Source: Caproicibacter sp046707225
GTDB lineage: Bacteria; Bacillota; Clostridia; Oscillospirales; Acutalibacteraceae
DNA length: 64,000 bases
Reading direction: 5' to 3'
Assembly (NCBI RefSeq): GCF_046707225.1
Contig: NZ_JBJKOP010000008.1
Location: 1-64,000 of the forward strand
In this document: positions 26,925-35,904 of the stretch, in pieces
How positions within the stretch are numbered: the first letter of the stretch is position 1
Layout: every line of letters starts with the position of its first letter
Translations under genes and position numbers: made by a program
Notes under the pieces: model-generated
Databases searched by the model: none
What the model was told of the DNA's origin: nothing
Seen by the model: the letters and a program-made list of their open reading frames with translations, nothing else

Positions 26925-27016
26925 ATCTTTTCTCTTTTTATTCCCGGCACTGAGAATTCATTGAAATCCAAACAATGCTCTGTGTGTAGGGTATGTATCA
27001 TTAGAACAATAACAAA

Positions 27017-27055
27017 AAGAACCCATCCTTTGCTTTGCGCATCGGATGGGTTCTT
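27017..27055. terminator. Hairpin repeat 2, copy B (terminator of the AtuA operon)
   Basis: AAGAACCCATCC pairs perfectly with GGATGGGTTCTT; loop TTTGCTTTGCGCATC. It ends the plus-strand AtuA operon and is nearly identical to the hairpin at 21313-21351 on the other side of the locus. Confidence 0.8.
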
Positions 27056-27065
27056 CAATAATCTG

Positions 27066-27092
27066 AGGGGCGCTTCTGTTTATAGCACCCCT
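27066..27092. repeat. Hairpin repeat 1, copy B
   Basis: AGGGGCGC pairs with GCACCCCT. Read on the minus strand it shares AAACAGAAGCGCC and the following CTCAGATT with the copy near 21.2-21.3 kb, so the two sites are related and inverted. Confidence 0.6.
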
Positions 27093-27103
27093 ATAGACTG
27101 TGT

Positions 27104-28243
27104 TTAAGCGGTTCGATTCAGCTTTTGGGAAAGGCAACTGTACGACGGATTCAGCATTTGAGAGATGGATTCAAACGAAACCGGGAATTCCTGAATTCCC
27201 GCCGCATAGGGGAAATATTCGTACTGCTGGAAGTAGAAGGTGATCCCGTCATCAGAAAGGTAAAAATCAGGATTATTGCCGAGCGTTTGAAAAGGAGTAT
27301 TTTCAAACAACTTCTTTTCTTTAACCCGCGAGTCAATTTCGTTCCGTACTTTTGTATTGAGAAATTTCTGATACCCGCTGTCTTTCTTCATGAAATCGGA
27401 AAGGGCGAGTTGTTTGCCTGTTTTCAGATCGAAGGTGTACGAGGTCTGTATGGTCGAACCGTGCGCGCCGCCCGCGTACTGGTAATTGCTCAGAACGACG
27501 CTGAACAGGCCGTTCTGGCTGTACTTGATATCGTAGTCGAAATAGACCGAGCATTGCATCGAGCCGCCGTATTCGTTGCCGGAGGCTTTTTGAATTGCCA
27601 CAATGTCTTCAAGGTCCTTTGAGTTTTTGCGTCCCTGGTCCACGGCGGAGTCCGCGGTCTGCTTGAAGATTCCGTTCATAGTTTCAAGCGCCTGCGCGCT
27701 CCACGGACCGGACAGCACCGGGTACTGAACGGTTGCCGTCAGCAGGCCTTCGGAGAGATCGTTTCGCTTCGTTTCAATGTTCAGGACATTTTGGATGATT
27801 CCGCGAACCGTGACGGTTTTCTGCGTTTCGTCGGTTTGTACGTCGAGCCCCAGCAGCTGGGACAGCAGGTCGGAACGCATATAAAGCCGGTCGTTTAACC
27901 GCATGCAGCCGCCGCCCAGCGTATCCTCGGGGGACAGATAGGAGACATTGAGCGTATGGCCGTTTTTCACGATTTGATTTCCGGCCGGGTCAATTTTTAT
28001 GGTGTCGGAACCGTTTGTCAGGCGGATGTCGCTGCCGGCGTCGGCCAGAGTGACCGTATAGCTCAAATACCGGCAGACCGGTTCCAGCTCCAGATAAAGA
28101 ACTCCGTCATTGTAATAGGCTCCCGACTGTGTTGTCGTCTGCCCGGTTTTTAAATTCATTGCACCGTTTGATGCCGCAAAGCAGTTGATTGGAATCAGAA
28201 TCAGAAGCACAGCCGTAAAGGCCGCAAGAGTTTTTCTCATCAT
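27104..28243 (-). CDS. Secreted protein with copper-amine-oxidase-like N-domain and DUF4163/DUF3298 (RsiV-like) domain
   Basis: 379 residues. A Sec signal peptide (MMRKTLAAFTAVLLILIPIN, cut after CFA-A) leads to a stalk-like domain with the pattern DGVLYLELEPVCRYLSYTV and RLYMRSDLLSQLLGLDV, as in Cu-amine-oxidase N-domain repeats common in Firmicutes. The C-terminal 190 residues (NYQYAGGAHGSTIQTSYTFDLKTGKQLALSDFM...) match the DUF3298/PdaC-like fold of RsiV. Without a membrane anchor it is probably released or wall-bound. Function unknown; peptidoglycan binding is possible. Confidence 0.85.
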   Translation of the reverse strand: MMRKTLAAFTAVLLILIPINCFAASNGAMNLKTGQTTTQSGAYYNDGVLYLELEPVCRYLSYTVTLADAGSDIRLTNGSDTIKIDPAGNQIVKNGHTLNVSYLSPEDTLGGGCMRLNDRLYMRSDLLSQLLGLDVQTDETQKTVTVRGIIQNVLNIETKRNDLSEGLLTATVQYPVLSGPWSAQALETMNGIFKQTADSAVDQGRKNSKDLEDIVAIQKASGNEYGGSMQCSVYFDYDIKYSQNGLFSVVLSNYQYAGGAHGSTIQTSYTFDLKTGKQLALSDFMKKDSGYQKFLNTKVRNEIDSRVKEKKLFENTPFQTLGNNPDFYLSDDGITFYFQQYEYFPYAAGIQEFPVSFESISQMLNPSYSCLSQKLNRTA

Positions 28244-28356
28244 GCAGGTTCCCCCTAAGTCAAATATTCTTATAGTATTATTTTACCAGTCAGGGCTGAA
28301 CTCTGCAAGGAAATATGAAAAATAGTATTCTGCGGGTGTTATTTTTTTGAACAGGC

Positions 28357-29763
28357 TTAAGCCCTTCTGCCACGGGGCATTGCGTGGATCGCGCCGCCCA
28401 GCGCGTCCTCCGCCGCTTCGGTCACGGCCTCCGAGAAGGTGGGGTGCGGGCGAATCACGCTGGCTAATTCGCGCGCCGTCACGCGCCGGTCAATCGCCTG
28501 CACCAGGCCTGCGATCAGATCGGTCGCGCGTTCGCACATCAGCTGCGCGCCGATCAGCGCGCCGGACTGCTTTGCGAACACCAGCTTGACAAAGCCGCGC
28601 TCACTGTGCTCGATGACCGATTTCCCAAGCGAGGCGGTCAGAGCCTTGCCGACGGTGACCTCGATGCCTTCCTGTTTCGCCTCGTCCGCGCAAAGGCCGG
28701 CGCAGGCGATTTCCGGGCTTGTGTAGACGCAGGAGGAGATTGCGCGGGGGCGAACCGGTTCTGTTCCCCGCGCCATGTACTCCACCGCCTCGATCCCCTG
28801 GGCGGAAGCGGCGTGGGCAAGCTGGATTCCCCCGGTCACGTCTCCTACGGCAAAGACGCCGGGCAGGCTTGTTTCGTGGTGCCCGTCGGTCAAGATAAAT
28901 CCTTTTGCCGTTTTTATCCCGAGTCCTTCGGTGAAAAGATCATTGGTCGCGGGTTTGCGGCCGACTGCAATCAAAACAAGGTCCGCTTCCGCACTGTTTT
29001 CCGTCTCCTTTTCCGTGAACCGGCAGACAAGCGGAGAACCCCCGGCGATTTGCTCCACCTTTGCGGAAGAGTGAACCCGCACACCGCGCTTTTTGAGAAT
29101 CATGGAAAGACTTTGCGAAATTTCACGGTCCATGGTCGGCAGAATCCGGGGCATGGCCTCCACGATTGTCACTTCACAGCCCAGATCGGAAAAAGCGGTG
29201 GCAAACTCCGCGCCGATGACGCCGCCCCCAATGATGACCAGACGGCGGGGAAGGGCATCGAGCTCCAGAAGACCGTCGCTTGTTACAACGCCGGGCAGTT
29301 CCGCCCCGGGAATCGGGGGAACGGACGGTACGCAGCCGGTTGCCAGAAGAATTTTGCCGGCCCTTAGTTCCTGCGTGCCGGAGGATCCCGTTACGGTAAT
29401 CTGTTCCGCACTTTCCAGAAAACCTCTGCCCTCAAAACAGTCGACCCCGTTTGCTTTCAGCAGTTTTTCAATTCCGGTGCGCAATTCCGTAACCACCTGG
29501 TCTTTTCGGCGCAGAATGGTGCCGAAATCAAAGGAAAGGCCGTCTGCCGCAAGGCCGATTTCGCTGAATTTTTTTGCTTCACGGTACAGCCCGGAAGAGT
29601 GAAGAATCGCTTTTGTGGGAATACAGCCGCGGTTCAGGCAGGTTCCGCCCATGTCGCGGGCTTCGATCAGCGCGACGGAAAAACCGAGCTGGGCGGCACG
29701 GATGGCGGCTTCGTAACCGGCGGGGCCGCCCCCGATCACCGCCAAATCATATTTTTTCTCCAT
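28357..29763 (-). CDS. lpdA: Dihydrolipoyl dehydrogenase
   Basis: 468 residues. FAD-binding GGGPAGYEAA, the redox disulfide GGTCLNRGCIPTK (Cys42, Cys47), NAD-binding GGGVIGAEFA and C-terminal HPTFSEAV with the catalytic His are all visible. It reoxidises the dihydrolipoyl arm of GcvH with NAD+ (L protein of the glycine cleavage system). It is the last gene of the gcv operon, 54 bp beyond lplA, a gap that holds a strong hairpin. Confidence 0.96.
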   Translation of the reverse strand: MEKKYDLAVIGGGPAGYEAAIRAAQLGFSVALIEARDMGGTCLNRGCIPTKAILHSSGLYREAKKFSEIGLAADGLSFDFGTILRRKDQVVTELRTGIEKLLKANGVDCFEGRGFLESAEQITVTGSSGTQELRAGKILLATGCVPSVPPIPGAELPGVVTSDGLLELDALPRRLVIIGGGVIGAEFATAFSDLGCEVTIVEAMPRILPTMDREISQSLSMILKKRGVRVHSSAKVEQIAGGSPLVCRFTEKETENSAEADLVLIAVGRKPATNDLFTEGLGIKTAKGFILTDGHHETSLPGVFAVGDVTGGIQLAHAASAQGIEAVEYMARGTEPVRPRAISSCVYTSPEIACAGLCADEAKQEGIEVTVGKALTASLGKSVIEHSERGFVKLVFAKQSGALIGAQLMCERATDLIAGLVQAIDRRVTARELASVIRPHPTFSEAVTEAAEDALGGAIHAMPRGRRA

Positions 29764-29786
29764 ACGGATGCTCCTTTTTAAGAGTA

Positions 29787-29814
29787 AGCCCGCAGGTTTT
29801 TTTGCCTGCGGGCT
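29787..29814 (-). other. Hairpin between lplA and lpdA
   Basis: AGCCCGCAGG and CCTGCGGGCT form a perfect 10 bp stem with a T-rich (A-rich on the minus strand) loop. No clear T-run follows on the minus strand, so it may be a partial terminator or processing site that tunes lpdA. Confidence 0.6.
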
Positions 29815-29817
29815 GTT

Positions 29818-30819
29818 TTAAAACTGCTGTTGGGTAAGTAAGCGCTCAATATCTGCTTCGTATTGGCTGCGCTCCTCGGATTCACCGGAAAATTCCGTGC
29901 GAAGCCGTTTGACCGCTTCTTCGGAAGAAAACGGGCAGCCGGTCAGGCACGGCGGGATCCGGCGGATGAATTCCTCATCCATTGCGTCGGAGTCAACCTG
30001 CACTCCGGCAATGACGCCGCCCTGAACCCGCAGTCCGATTCCCACGCCGCCCCAGGAAAAGCGCCTGGAAAACTCGCAGGAGAACGGCATCTGAACGCCG
30101 TAGATCCAATCAGGATTCGAAAATTTCAGCCGCAGTTCTTCCACGCGCCGCTCGTCAACCGAGTCCGGAGAGATGATTTTCGGCTCTGTTCCGTAAACCT
30201 GGCCAAACGCCTTTGAAAGCTCCCGTTTCATATCATTTACGGTCAGTCCGGGACAAAACTCATTCAGGTTCGCGATGCGCGACCGAACGGAATCGACTCC
30301 CTTGGAGCGGATTTTCTCCGCGGAAACACTCAGGTATCTTCCCGCTTTCTCCTTATCCACATCGATCAGGATCGTGCCGTGGTGATAGGCGCTTTTCCCG
30401 CTGAAATAAAACGCGTTGCCGGAAAACTTGCGTCCGTCGACCGTGATGTCGTTGCGGCCGGATTTTTCGGCCTCTATTCCGCAGGCGGAAACGGCCCGCA
30501 GAATCACATCGAGCTGGCGGGAAACGTCATAGTCTTCTTTCCGGACCAGGAACGTAAAATTCAGATTGCCCAGGTCGTGGAAGACCGCTCCTCCGCCGGA
30601 AAGGCGGCGGACAAGGTGCCCGCCGTCGGCTTCCAGTTCTTTCACGCGGCATTCCTTCCAGCAATTCTGGTTCCGGCCGATGACTACGGTGTTCTGGTTC
30701 CGCCATAGATAAAGAATACAGGTACCCTCGGGGACAGTATCCATCAGGTATTCTTCCAGAGCCAGATTCCGGTACGGAATCAGACGGTCGGTTGTGCAGA
30801 GTAACGCGTTATGAATCAT
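29818..30819 (-). CDS. lplA: Lipoate-protein ligase A
   Basis: 333 residues. The adenylation pocket RRLSGGGAVFHDLGNLNFTF, the GRNQNCWKEC block and GRKFSGNAFYFSGKSAYHHGTIL are typical. It activates lipoate with ATP and attaches it to GcvH Lys64. Its start overlaps the gcvPB stop by 11 bp. A ligase inside the gcv operon indicates use of scavenged lipoate. Confidence 0.95.
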   Translation of the reverse strand: MIHNALLCTTDRLIPYRNLALEEYLMDTVPEGTCILYLWRNQNTVVIGRNQNCWKECRVKELEADGGHLVRRLSGGGAVFHDLGNLNFTFLVRKEDYDVSRQLDVILRAVSACGIEAEKSGRNDITVDGRKFSGNAFYFSGKSAYHHGTILIDVDKEKAGRYLSVSAEKIRSKGVDSVRSRIANLNEFCPGLTVNDMKRELSKAFGQVYGTEPKIISPDSVDERRVEELRLKFSNPDWIYGVQMPFSCEFSRRFSWGGVGIGLRVQGGVIAGVQVDSDAMDEEFIRRIPPCLTGCPFSSEEAVKRLRTEFSGESEERSQYEADIERLLTQQQF

Positions 30820-32248
30820 ATTCGTATTTCACCACAGGATGCCTTGCGGCTTCCACCTCGTCCGGGCGTCCGATCACGCGTCTTTCCGGGGCACGGTGCA
30901 TGGCTTCCGGTTTGGCAAGCGCCTTTTCGTACAGCTCGAGCAGAGCTTCGGCGGCCCGGTCCAGCGTCTCTTTTGACTCGGTTTCGGTCGGCTCGATCAT
31001 CAGGGCCTCGTGCACAATCAGCGGGAAATACATGGTCGGCGGGTGCATTTCAAGGTCCTGCATGGATTTCGCGACGTCCATCGCGGTCACGCCGCAGGAA
31101 TCCTTTAAGTCCTGCAGGGAAAGAACAAATTCGTGCATACAGGGAACGTCGTAGGCCACCTGATACCGCTTTTTTAGCAGCGCCATCAGGTAGTTTGCGT
31201 TCAAAACGGCGTTTTCCGCAACCTGAGGGACGCCTTCTTTCCCAAGCGTCAGCAGATAGGTCAAAGCGCGCACGATGACAAGAAAATTGCCGTAGAAGGA
31301 TTTGACACTGCCGATGCTCTGCGGGCGGTTGTCGTCGAGATAAAATTTCCCGTTTTGCTCCGCGACGCGGGGCACGGGCAAAAACGGGGCGAGAGAAGAT
31401 TTGCATCCGACCGCCGCGCCGCCGGGGCCGCCGCCGCCGTGAGGAGTGGAAAATGTTTTATGCAGGTTCAGATGAATCACGTCGAAGCCCATGTCTCCGG
31501 GTCTCGCGACGCCGACCACCGCGTTCAGGTTTGCGCCGTCATAGAAGCACAATCCGCCCGCTTCGTGGACAATTTGCGTAATCTGCAGAATGTTTTTATC
31601 GAACAGGCCAAGCGTGTTCGGGTTGGTCAGCATCAGCCCTGCGGTATCGTCGCCGACGGCTTTTTTCAGCGCTTCCAGGTCGACGCAGCCGTCAGGGCCG
31701 GACGGGATGTTCACAATGGTGTAGCCCGCCATGGCCGCGCTTGCCGGGTTGGTGCCGTGCGCGGAATCCGGCACGATAATTTTGGTGCGCTTTTGGTCGC
31801 CGCGGGAATGATGCCAGGCCTTGATCAGCAGCAGGCCTGTGTATTCGCCGTGGGCGCCCGCCGCGGGCTGAAAGACCATTTCATCCATCCCGGTGATTTC
31901 GCAGAGAAATTTTTCCGCCAGATGCAGTACTTTCAGGCATCCCTGAGCCGTGTGAGCGGGCTGAAGAGGATGAATCTCCGTGAATCCGGGCAATGCCGCC
32001 ATTTCCTCGTTGATTTTTGGGTTATATTTCATCGTGCAGGAACCGAGGGGATAAAAACCGTCGTTGACGCCGAACGAACGCTTCGCGAGCGCGCTGTAAT
32101 GGCGGCTCAGGTCGTTTTCAGACAGCTGCGGAAGACGAAGGGGAGCCTTGCGCGCGAATTGCTGCGGCAGGGTGGTTTCCGGCACGTCGCATGCCGGAAG
32201 AATCATGCATCCGCGGCCTGCGCGGCTTTCTTCAAAAATCAATTTCAT
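30809..32248 (-). CDS. gcvPB: Glycine dehydrogenase (decarboxylating) subunit 2
   Basis: 479 residues. The PLP-binding half of P protein: HLNLHKTFSTPHGGGGPGGA carries the Schiff-base lysine, and FGVNDGFYPLGSCTMKYNPK is a family block. It decarboxylates glycine and passes aminomethyl to GcvH lipoate together with subunit 1. Start ATG (32248) is preceded by GAGGAGG and overlaps gcvPA by 4 bp (ATGA). Confidence 0.97.
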   Translation of the reverse strand: MKLIFEESRAGRGCMILPACDVPETTLPQQFARKAPLRLPQLSENDLSRHYSALAKRSFGVNDGFYPLGSCTMKYNPKINEEMAALPGFTEIHPLQPAHTAQGCLKVLHLAEKFLCEITGMDEMVFQPAAGAHGEYTGLLLIKAWHHSRGDQKRTKIIVPDSAHGTNPASAAMAGYTIVNIPSGPDGCVDLEALKKAVGDDTAGLMLTNPNTLGLFDKNILQITQIVHEAGGLCFYDGANLNAVVGVARPGDMGFDVIHLNLHKTFSTPHGGGGPGGAAVGCKSSLAPFLPVPRVAEQNGKFYLDDNRPQSIGSVKSFYGNFLVIVRALTYLLTLGKEGVPQVAENAVLNANYLMALLKKRYQVAYDVPCMHEFVLSLQDLKDSCGVTAMDVAKSMQDLEMHPPTMYFPLIVHEALMIEPTETESKETLDRAAEALLELYEKALAKPEAMHRAPERRVIGRPDEVEAARHPVVKYEYDS

Positions 32249-33570
32249 TCTTGTTCCGCCTCCTCCAGCAGTTCGGCAAGCCGGTCGATTTCCTCTTTGG
32301 AGTTGTATTCCGTTACGCACCAGAGCAATCCGCCGTCCGGCAGGGGAAGGCCGCCCAGAATGCCGTGCTGTTCCAGTAATTCGAGTGTCTTTTGCACGTT
32401 CGGGCAGGCGGTGACGAACTCATGGAAAAATTCCGTTTGGTTCTTCAGCTCAAAGCCCTTGACCGCGCCGATTTTCTTAGCGGCGTAATGCGCTTTGGAA
32501 TAGCACTGCTCCGCCGCCGCTCTGAGTCCGTCCGGACCCATTGTACTCAGGTAGACGGATGCGGTCAGCGCGCAGAGCGCTTCGTTGGAGCAGATGTTGC
32601 TCAGCGCCTTTTCCCGGCGGATGTGCTGCTCGCGCGCCTGAAGCGTCAATACAAACGCGCGGTTGCCGGCGGCGTCGGAGGTCTGGCCGACAATTCTGCC
32701 GGGCAGGCGGCGCATCATCGCCTTCTTGCAGGCCATAAAGCCGAGATACGGGCCGCCGAAGCCGAGCGGCATACCGAGCGGCTGACCTTCGCCGACCGCG
32801 ACATCCGCTCCGCATTCGGCGGGTGTTTTCAGAACAGCGAGGGAGATCGGGTTGCATCCCATAATGAATTTTGCCCCGGCCGCGTGAGCAATTTCACCCA
32901 ATGCCGCTGCGTCTTCAATCGTTCCGAAATAGTTCGGCTGCTGTAAAAAGAAGCATGCCGCGGTTTTGTCCTGTTCCAGCAGGTCTTTCAGGGCGGAAGC
33001 GTCGGTCGCTCCGTCCTTCTCGGGAACCAGACAAACCTGAGTATCCGCGCCGAACGCGTAAGTCCGGATGGTTCGAATGGTATCCGGATGAGAGGCCGCG
33101 GAAACATAGACGGTCGTGCGACCGCGGTCGCGGCACATCGCGGCGGCTTCCGCGGCGGCGTTTGCGCCGTCGTAAACGGAGGCGTTCGAAACTTCCATGC
33201 CGGTCAGTTCACAGATCATGGTCTGGTACTCGAAAATCGACTGCAAAATCCCCTGACTGATCTCCGCCTGATAAGGGGTATAGGCGGTCAGAAAGGTCTC
33301 GTTTGCGGTAATGCGGGTGACGGCGGCGGGAATGTAATGCCGGTACGCGCCGGCCCCCCGGAATACGGTGGGAAACACCTTGTTTTCCGAAGCGATCGCG
33401 GTCATTTTCCGCCGCACTTCCAGTTCGGAGAGACCCTGCGGCAGGTCGAGCAGGCGGCTCAGGCGGACCGATTCCGGAATCTGCGAGAACAAGCCGTCAA
33501 AGGAATCGAATCCGGCGGCGGAAAGCATCTCTTTCTGTTCTTCCGGGGTGGAGGGAATGTAAGAACCCAT
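32245..33570 (-). CDS. gcvPA: Glycine dehydrogenase (decarboxylating) subunit 1
   Basis: 441 residues. N-terminal half of P protein: YIPSTPEEQKEMLSAAGFDS, NASVYDGANAAAEAAAMCRD, and GEGQPLGMPLGFGGPYLGFM are diagnostic. The PLP lysine lies in subunit 2. The start at 33570 lies 9 nt after AAGGAG; longer in-frame reading runs into gcvH. 4 bp after gcvH. Confidence 0.97.
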   Translation of the reverse strand: MGSYIPSTPEEQKEMLSAAGFDSFDGLFSQIPESVRLSRLLDLPQGLSELEVRRKMTAIASENKVFPTVFRGAGAYRHYIPAAVTRITANETFLTAYTPYQAEISQGILQSIFEYQTMICELTGMEVSNASVYDGANAAAEAAAMCRDRGRTTVYVSAASHPDTIRTIRTYAFGADTQVCLVPEKDGATDASALKDLLEQDKTAACFFLQQPNYFGTIEDAAALGEIAHAAGAKFIMGCNPISLAVLKTPAECGADVAVGEGQPLGMPLGFGGPYLGFMACKKAMMRRLPGRIVGQTSDAAGNRAFVLTLQAREQHIRREKALSNICSNEALCALTASVYLSTMGPDGLRAAAEQCYSKAHYAAKKIGAVKGFELKNQTEFFHEFVTACPNVQKTLELLEQHGILGGLPLPDGGLLWCVTEYNSKEEIDRLAELLEEAEQE

Positions 33571-33574
33571 ACCG

Positions 33575-33961
33575 TTAGTCTCCTTCTTTTCCGGACAGGA
33601 ATGTGAGGTATTCGCCGGCGGAAAGGAGTTCCTCCGTTTTGGAGATGTCGCCGACCTGCACCATCCAGGACTCATAGGGGGCTTTGTTCAGCTGTTCGGG
33701 CGCGTCAAGCAGTTCTTCGTTGACTGCCTGAACCGTGCCCGTGACCGGGCAGTAAACGTCGGAAACGGCTTTGACGGATTCCACGTCTGCGAACGCCGCT
33801 CCGGCTTCCACGGAATCGCCCTCCTGCGGCAGGTTGACGAAAACAATGTCTCCGAGTTCTTTCTGCGCAAAGTCGGTCAAGCCGATTTTAGCGCTGCCGT
33901 CCGGCAGATAACTGACCCATTCATGAGATTTTGTGTACTTGAGTTCTTCTGGCAGATTCAT
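33575..33961 (-). CDS. gcvH: Glycine cleavage system H protein
   Basis: 128 residues. Lipoyl carrier; lipoylation site ESVKAVSD (Lys64), with YTKSHEWV at the N-terminus and IGLTDFAQKELGDIVFVNLP. It shuttles the aminomethyl group from P to T protein and electrons to LpdA. Confidence 0.98.
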   Translation of the reverse strand: MNLPEELKYTKSHEWVSYLPDGSAKIGLTDFAQKELGDIVFVNLPQEGDSVEAGAAFADVESVKAVSDVYCPVTGTVQAVNEELLDAPEQLNKAPYESWMVQVGDISKTEELLSAGEYLTFLSGKEGD

Positions 33962-34024
33962 ATCAGTTCCTCCTTAAAATTCGACCGGTGATTTTTAAAA
34001 ACGGGTTTCGGTAGGGAGCAAATA

Positions 34025-35113
34025 TTATTTTGCCCGTTTATAAAACGGCAATGCGGTGATCTGCGCCGCCACACGGCGGCCGCGAATGTCCAGCTCCACG
34101 TCGGTTCCGATCTCAGTATTCCCGGAGTCGATCAATGCCATCGTAATAGCCGATTTCAGAAACGGGCAGAAGGTACCGGAAGTGGTTTTTCCCACAGCTT
34201 TTCCGTTGATGAGCACAGGTTCGCCGCCGCGGGCGATTCCGCGCCCGGTAACCGCTAAACCAACCCTGACGCGGGATGGCTGAATTTTACCGGCTAACGC
34301 GTCTTTGCCGATAAAATCGTGGGAATCCATCTTGACGCCGAACGAAAGTCCGGCTTCGAACGGATTGATCGTTTCATCCATCTCATGGCCGTAAAGCGGC
34401 ATGGCAGCCTCCAGACGGAGCGTGTCGCGGGCGCCGAGCCCGCAGGGGATCAGCCCGTATTCCCTGCCCGCTTCCAGAAGCAGATCCCACAGACGCTCCG
34501 CGTCCTGCGGGGCGCAGTAAAGCTCATAGCCCAATTCGCCTGTGTACCCCGTGCGGGAGACCAGGCAGGAAATTCCGCCGACGGTGCCTTTTTCCACAAA
34601 GGTGTAATATTTCTGTGGGATGGAGGATTCATCGGCCACTTTTTTTAGAATCTCCGGCGCTTTCGGGCCCTGCAGGGCGATCTGCGCGACATGATCGGAG
34701 ATGTCCTCAAACCGAACGTCGCCTTTCAGGTGGGCTTTGATCCACTCCGCGTCCTTTTTGCGGTTCGCGGCGTTGACGACCAGCAGATATTTGCTTTCGC
34801 TCATGCGGCACACGACCAGATCGTCTACCACGCCGCCGTCGTCATAGCACATCAGGGTGTAGCGGACGCGGCCGTCGTACATGCCGGAAAAATCGTTGGT
34901 CAGGATGTGGTGGAGGTTTGCAAGGGCATCCTTGCCCTCAAGAATGATTTCTCCCATATGGGAGATGTCGAACAGCCCCGCGGCGGTTCGCACCGCCATG
35001 TGCTCGGCGATGACGCCGGAGGGATACTGAACGGGCAGCAGGTACCCCGCGAACGGGACAATTTTGCCGCCTGCGGCGACATGCCGGCTGTAAAGAGGGG
35101 TTTTGCTTTCCAT
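34025..35113 (-). CDS. gcvT: Aminomethyltransferase (T protein)
   Basis: 362 residues. Folate-binding blocks FAGYLLPVQYPSGVIAEHMA, FDISHMGEI, RTGYTGELGYELY and RDTLRLEAAMPLYGHEMDE are all present. It moves the aminomethyl carbon to tetrahydrofolate, giving 5,10-methylene-THF and ammonia. The start at 35113 follows AAGAAGAG; an ORF 30 codons longer would run through the riboswitch terminator. First gene of the gcv operon. Confidence 0.97.
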   Translation of the reverse strand: MESKTPLYSRHVAAGGKIVPFAGYLLPVQYPSGVIAEHMAVRTAAGLFDISHMGEIILEGKDALANLHHILTNDFSGMYDGRVRYTLMCYDDGGVVDDLVVCRMSESKYLLVVNAANRKKDAEWIKAHLKGDVRFEDISDHVAQIALQGPKAPEILKKVADESSIPQKYYTFVEKGTVGGISCLVSRTGYTGELGYELYCAPQDAERLWDLLLEAGREYGLIPCGLGARDTLRLEAAMPLYGHEMDETINPFEAGLSFGVKMDSHDFIGKDALAGKIQPSRVRVGLAVTGRGIARGGEPVLINGKAVGKTTSGTFCPFLKSAITMALIDSGNTEIGTDVELDIRGRRVAAQITALPFYKRAK

Positions 35114-35146
35114 AATATTGTTCTCTTCTTTCCACAGTGGTATCAA

Positions 35147-35193
35147 ACAAAAAAGGACAGAGGCATACGGCAGGACTTCCTGCCGTATGCCTC
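35147..35193 (-). terminator. Expression-platform terminator of the glycine riboswitch
   Basis: GAGGCATACGGCAGGA and TCCTGCCGTATGCCTC form a perfect 16 bp stem with a 2-base centre, followed on the minus strand by TGTCCTTTTTTG. It lies between the aptamers and gcvT. Confidence 0.93.
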
Positions 35194-35194
35194 C

Positions 35195-35350
35195 GTTGAT
35201 CAACCTGAAAGATTCTTCCCGACCGGGAATTGCCTCTTCGGTGTCCGATGGACTTTCCGGAGTTTCGTCGGATCCCGGTTTTTTTGCCTGAGAGTTTTTG
35301 CGTTCCCCTTCGGCGCCGTCTGTGACAGACGGTCTCTCCCGGAATCTTCA
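35195..35350 (-). ncRNA. Tandem glycine riboswitch
   Basis: Two aptamers on the minus strand. The first has GGGAGAG, GCCGAAGGGGAA and AACTCTCAGGCAAAA, the classical gcvT-element signature; the second has GAAACTCCGG, ACCGAAGAGGCAA and GAATCTTTCAGGT. A terminator hairpin follows, so glycine binding should allow read-through into the gcv operon. The promoter is not clear and may lie in the end of the upstream CMD-family gene. Confidence 0.95.
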
Positions 35351-35364
35351 TCCGATATTTACTT

Positions 35365-35751
35365 TTATGAGTTTTCTTTGCCGCTCTGCAATTTCGCCGC
35401 TTCTTCTTCAGCGGAGCGCAGTGCTTTTGTGCCGGTCTTGCACAGAACGTTGATTCCCCGCGCAATCGTGACGATCAGAAACGCCTCGGTCAATTCTTCC
35501 ATCGTCATTCCCGCCCGGATTGCCGCGGCGGCATGGGCTTTCGCGCCGCTTTCCTCGTCCGCGATGCTGTCAAGAATGCTGAAAAGCATTTCCCGTGTCG
35601 CGGCAGGCAGCGCGCCGTTCTGCACGGCATCCCGCATTCCAAGGTAGCCTCTCAGACCGTCCGGAGCATAACGGGAAAGGATTTGAGCAAACGGCGGATT
35701 CCAGTGAAGAATATTCCGGTAATACTCCAACAGGTCCTCAATTTGGTCCAA
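35365..35751 (-). CDS. Carboxymuconolactone decarboxylase (CMD) family protein
   Basis: 128 residues of helical CMD/AhpD fold: LDSIADEESGAKAHAAAAIR, then A-G-M-T-M-E-E-L-T-E-A and VTIARGINVL. The CxxC pair used by AhpD-type peroxidase partners is replaced (E-E-S-G before the A-K-A-H), so thiol chemistry is unlikely. It lies directly upstream of the glycine riboswitch, 15 bp from it, on the same strand. Role unknown. Confidence 0.82.
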   Translation of the reverse strand: MDQIEDLLEYYRNILHWNPPFAQILSRYAPDGLRGYLGMRDAVQNGALPAATREMLFSILDSIADEESGAKAHAAAAIRAGMTMEELTEAFLIVTIARGINVLCKTGTKALRSAEEEAAKLQSGKENS

Positions 35752-35825
35752 AAAACACCTCTGGTTGCGGAATGCAGGAAATTGACTTTCCCAATTCAGA
35801 TAATATGAATTATAAAAGAAGATGA

Positions 35826-35844
35826 AAAAGCCGTCAAGGCTTTT
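35826..35844 (-). terminator. Terminator of the pxp/D-amino-acid operon
   Basis: AAAAGCC-GTCAA-GGCTTTT with a following TTTTTC on the minus strand, about 60 bp beyond the pxpA stop. Confidence 0.75.
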
Positions 35845-35904
35845 GATTCGATTCTAAAAAAAACAAAAAATTTTAAGAAAATATTCAGGTTATGCTTTAA
35901 AATA

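Noticed and set aside
29787..29814. Hairpin between lplA and lpdA as the end of the gcv operon
   Set aside because: No T-tract follows on the minus strand and lpdA belongs functionally to the same unit, so full termination seems unlikely.
31355..32488. 377-residue plus-strand open reading frame
   Set aside because: It is antisense to gcvPB/gcvPA, which are unambiguous.
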